Assembly (NCBI RefSeq): GCF_000384135.1
Contig: NZ_KB913028.1
Location: 833,351 to 897,350 of the forward strand
Source of the DNA: Succinispira mobilis DSM 6222
GTDB lineage: Bacteria > Bacillota > Negativicutes > Acidaminococcales > Succinispiraceae
Reading direction: 5' to 3'
Length of the DNA: 64,000 bases
Made by a program: the position numbers and the translations under genes. The notes beneath the pieces are model-generated. The model worked only from the letters and a program-made list of their open reading frames with translations. It made no database searches and had not been told where the DNA came from. Below, in pieces: positions 63,921-64,000 of this stretch. How positions within the stretch are numbered: position 1 is the stretch's first letter; the number at the start of each line of letters is the position of its first letter.

Positions 63921-64000
63921 CTAGTTTTCATCATAAACTAAAAGAGCTGTTTTGTCACTATCAGAGATTGACTCAACTTTTTTTAGTTTGTTAGATATAA
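63921..64000 (-). CDS. C-terminal end of an unidentified protein (truncated by window edge)
   Basis: On the minus strand an open frame enters from the right edge and ends at TAG (63921-63923). The visible residues end KTALLVYDEN and are preceded by an ISNKLKKVES stretch, with a protein-like composition. It lies upstream of, and in the same direction as, the peptidase gene. With only 25 residues the family cannot be named, and the frame may be open by chance. Confidence 0.4.
   Translation of the reverse strand, partial: ISNKLKKVESISDSDKTALLVYDEN

Noticed and set aside
1-64000. CRISPR arrays, insertion sequences, prophage, tRNA or rRNA genes
   Set aside because: No regularly spaced repeats, transposase or phage motifs, tRNA cloverleaf with a CCA-type end, or rRNA-like stretches were recognised by eye.

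Overview
The window is a dense, AT-rich stretch of bacterial chromosome. By inference it comes from a low-GC Firmicute with an outer membrane, most likely a member of the Negativicutes and probably an anaerobe. Several signs point there: the cdsA-dxr-rseP-ispG-proS order, the mutS-mutL-miaA and hflX/aluminium-resistance-protein pairings of Firmicutes, Gram-positive-style ribosome binding sites with many TTG/GTG starts, and a complete RND efflux pair, which makes sense only in a diderm cell. No rRNA, tRNA, CRISPR array, insertion sequence or prophage gene was seen. Nearly all genes lie on the + strand. The exceptions are an EF-G-like gene (19033-21099), an rdgB-yfcE-pap group (51661-54251) and a secreted C39-like peptidase with a partial gene upstream of it at the right edge.

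Layout. 1-5309: end of cdsA, then dxr, rseP, ispG and proS (phospholipid, isoprenoid, membrane proteolysis, tRNA charging). 5500-7368: a compact thiol/peroxide unit made of a Cys glutathione-peroxidase homologue, a thioredoxin-reductase-like flavoprotein with an altered NADPH site, and a glutaredoxin/NrdH-like protein, with its own promoter and terminator. 7387-18957: miaB-mutS-mutL-RsmJ-like methyltransferase-miaA, then a polysaccharide-deacetylase-like protein, a PatA-like aminotransferase, a START-domain protein and htpX. 21275-28853: threonine aldolase, KtrB/KtrA potassium uptake, an rRNA methyltransferase, and pheST behind a promoter plus terminator-like hairpin. 28904-36002: RND adaptor and pump, then larE-larB-larC, which make the nickel-pincer nucleotide cofactor, without larA. 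36110-44207: UspA, RNase J behind a near-perfect sigma-54 element, RodZ-like protein, YgiQ, RimO and CinA. 44218-51660: DEAD-box helicase, HflX with an extra N-terminal domain, aluminium-resistance/methionine gamma-lyase-like enzyme, then a little-known envelope cluster (small membrane protein, two PRC-barrel proteins, a degenerate VanW-like protein). 54406-60001: MscS channel, rpsO (with a structured leader), pnp, dut and a Bcr/CflA exporter. 60064-62813: Rrf2 regulator, cysK, mnmA.

Themes. Several genes are sulfur- or Fe-S-linked: MiaB, RimO, YgiQ, IspG, a three-cysteine LarE, a CXXC-type MnmA, an Rrf2 regulator with three cysteines, and CysK. This fits an anaerobe that may use sulfide and Fe-S clusters for tRNA and cofactor thiolation.

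The observations most worth a second look are: the HflX N-terminal extension carrying a complete JAMM-type metal motif (E51, H94, H96, S104, D107); the sigma-54 promoter before RNase J; the altered thioredoxin-reductase-like enzyme; the Fe-S-type LarE and MnmA; and the PRC-barrel/VanW-like cluster. All functions are read from sequence motifs and remembered family features; no database search was run.
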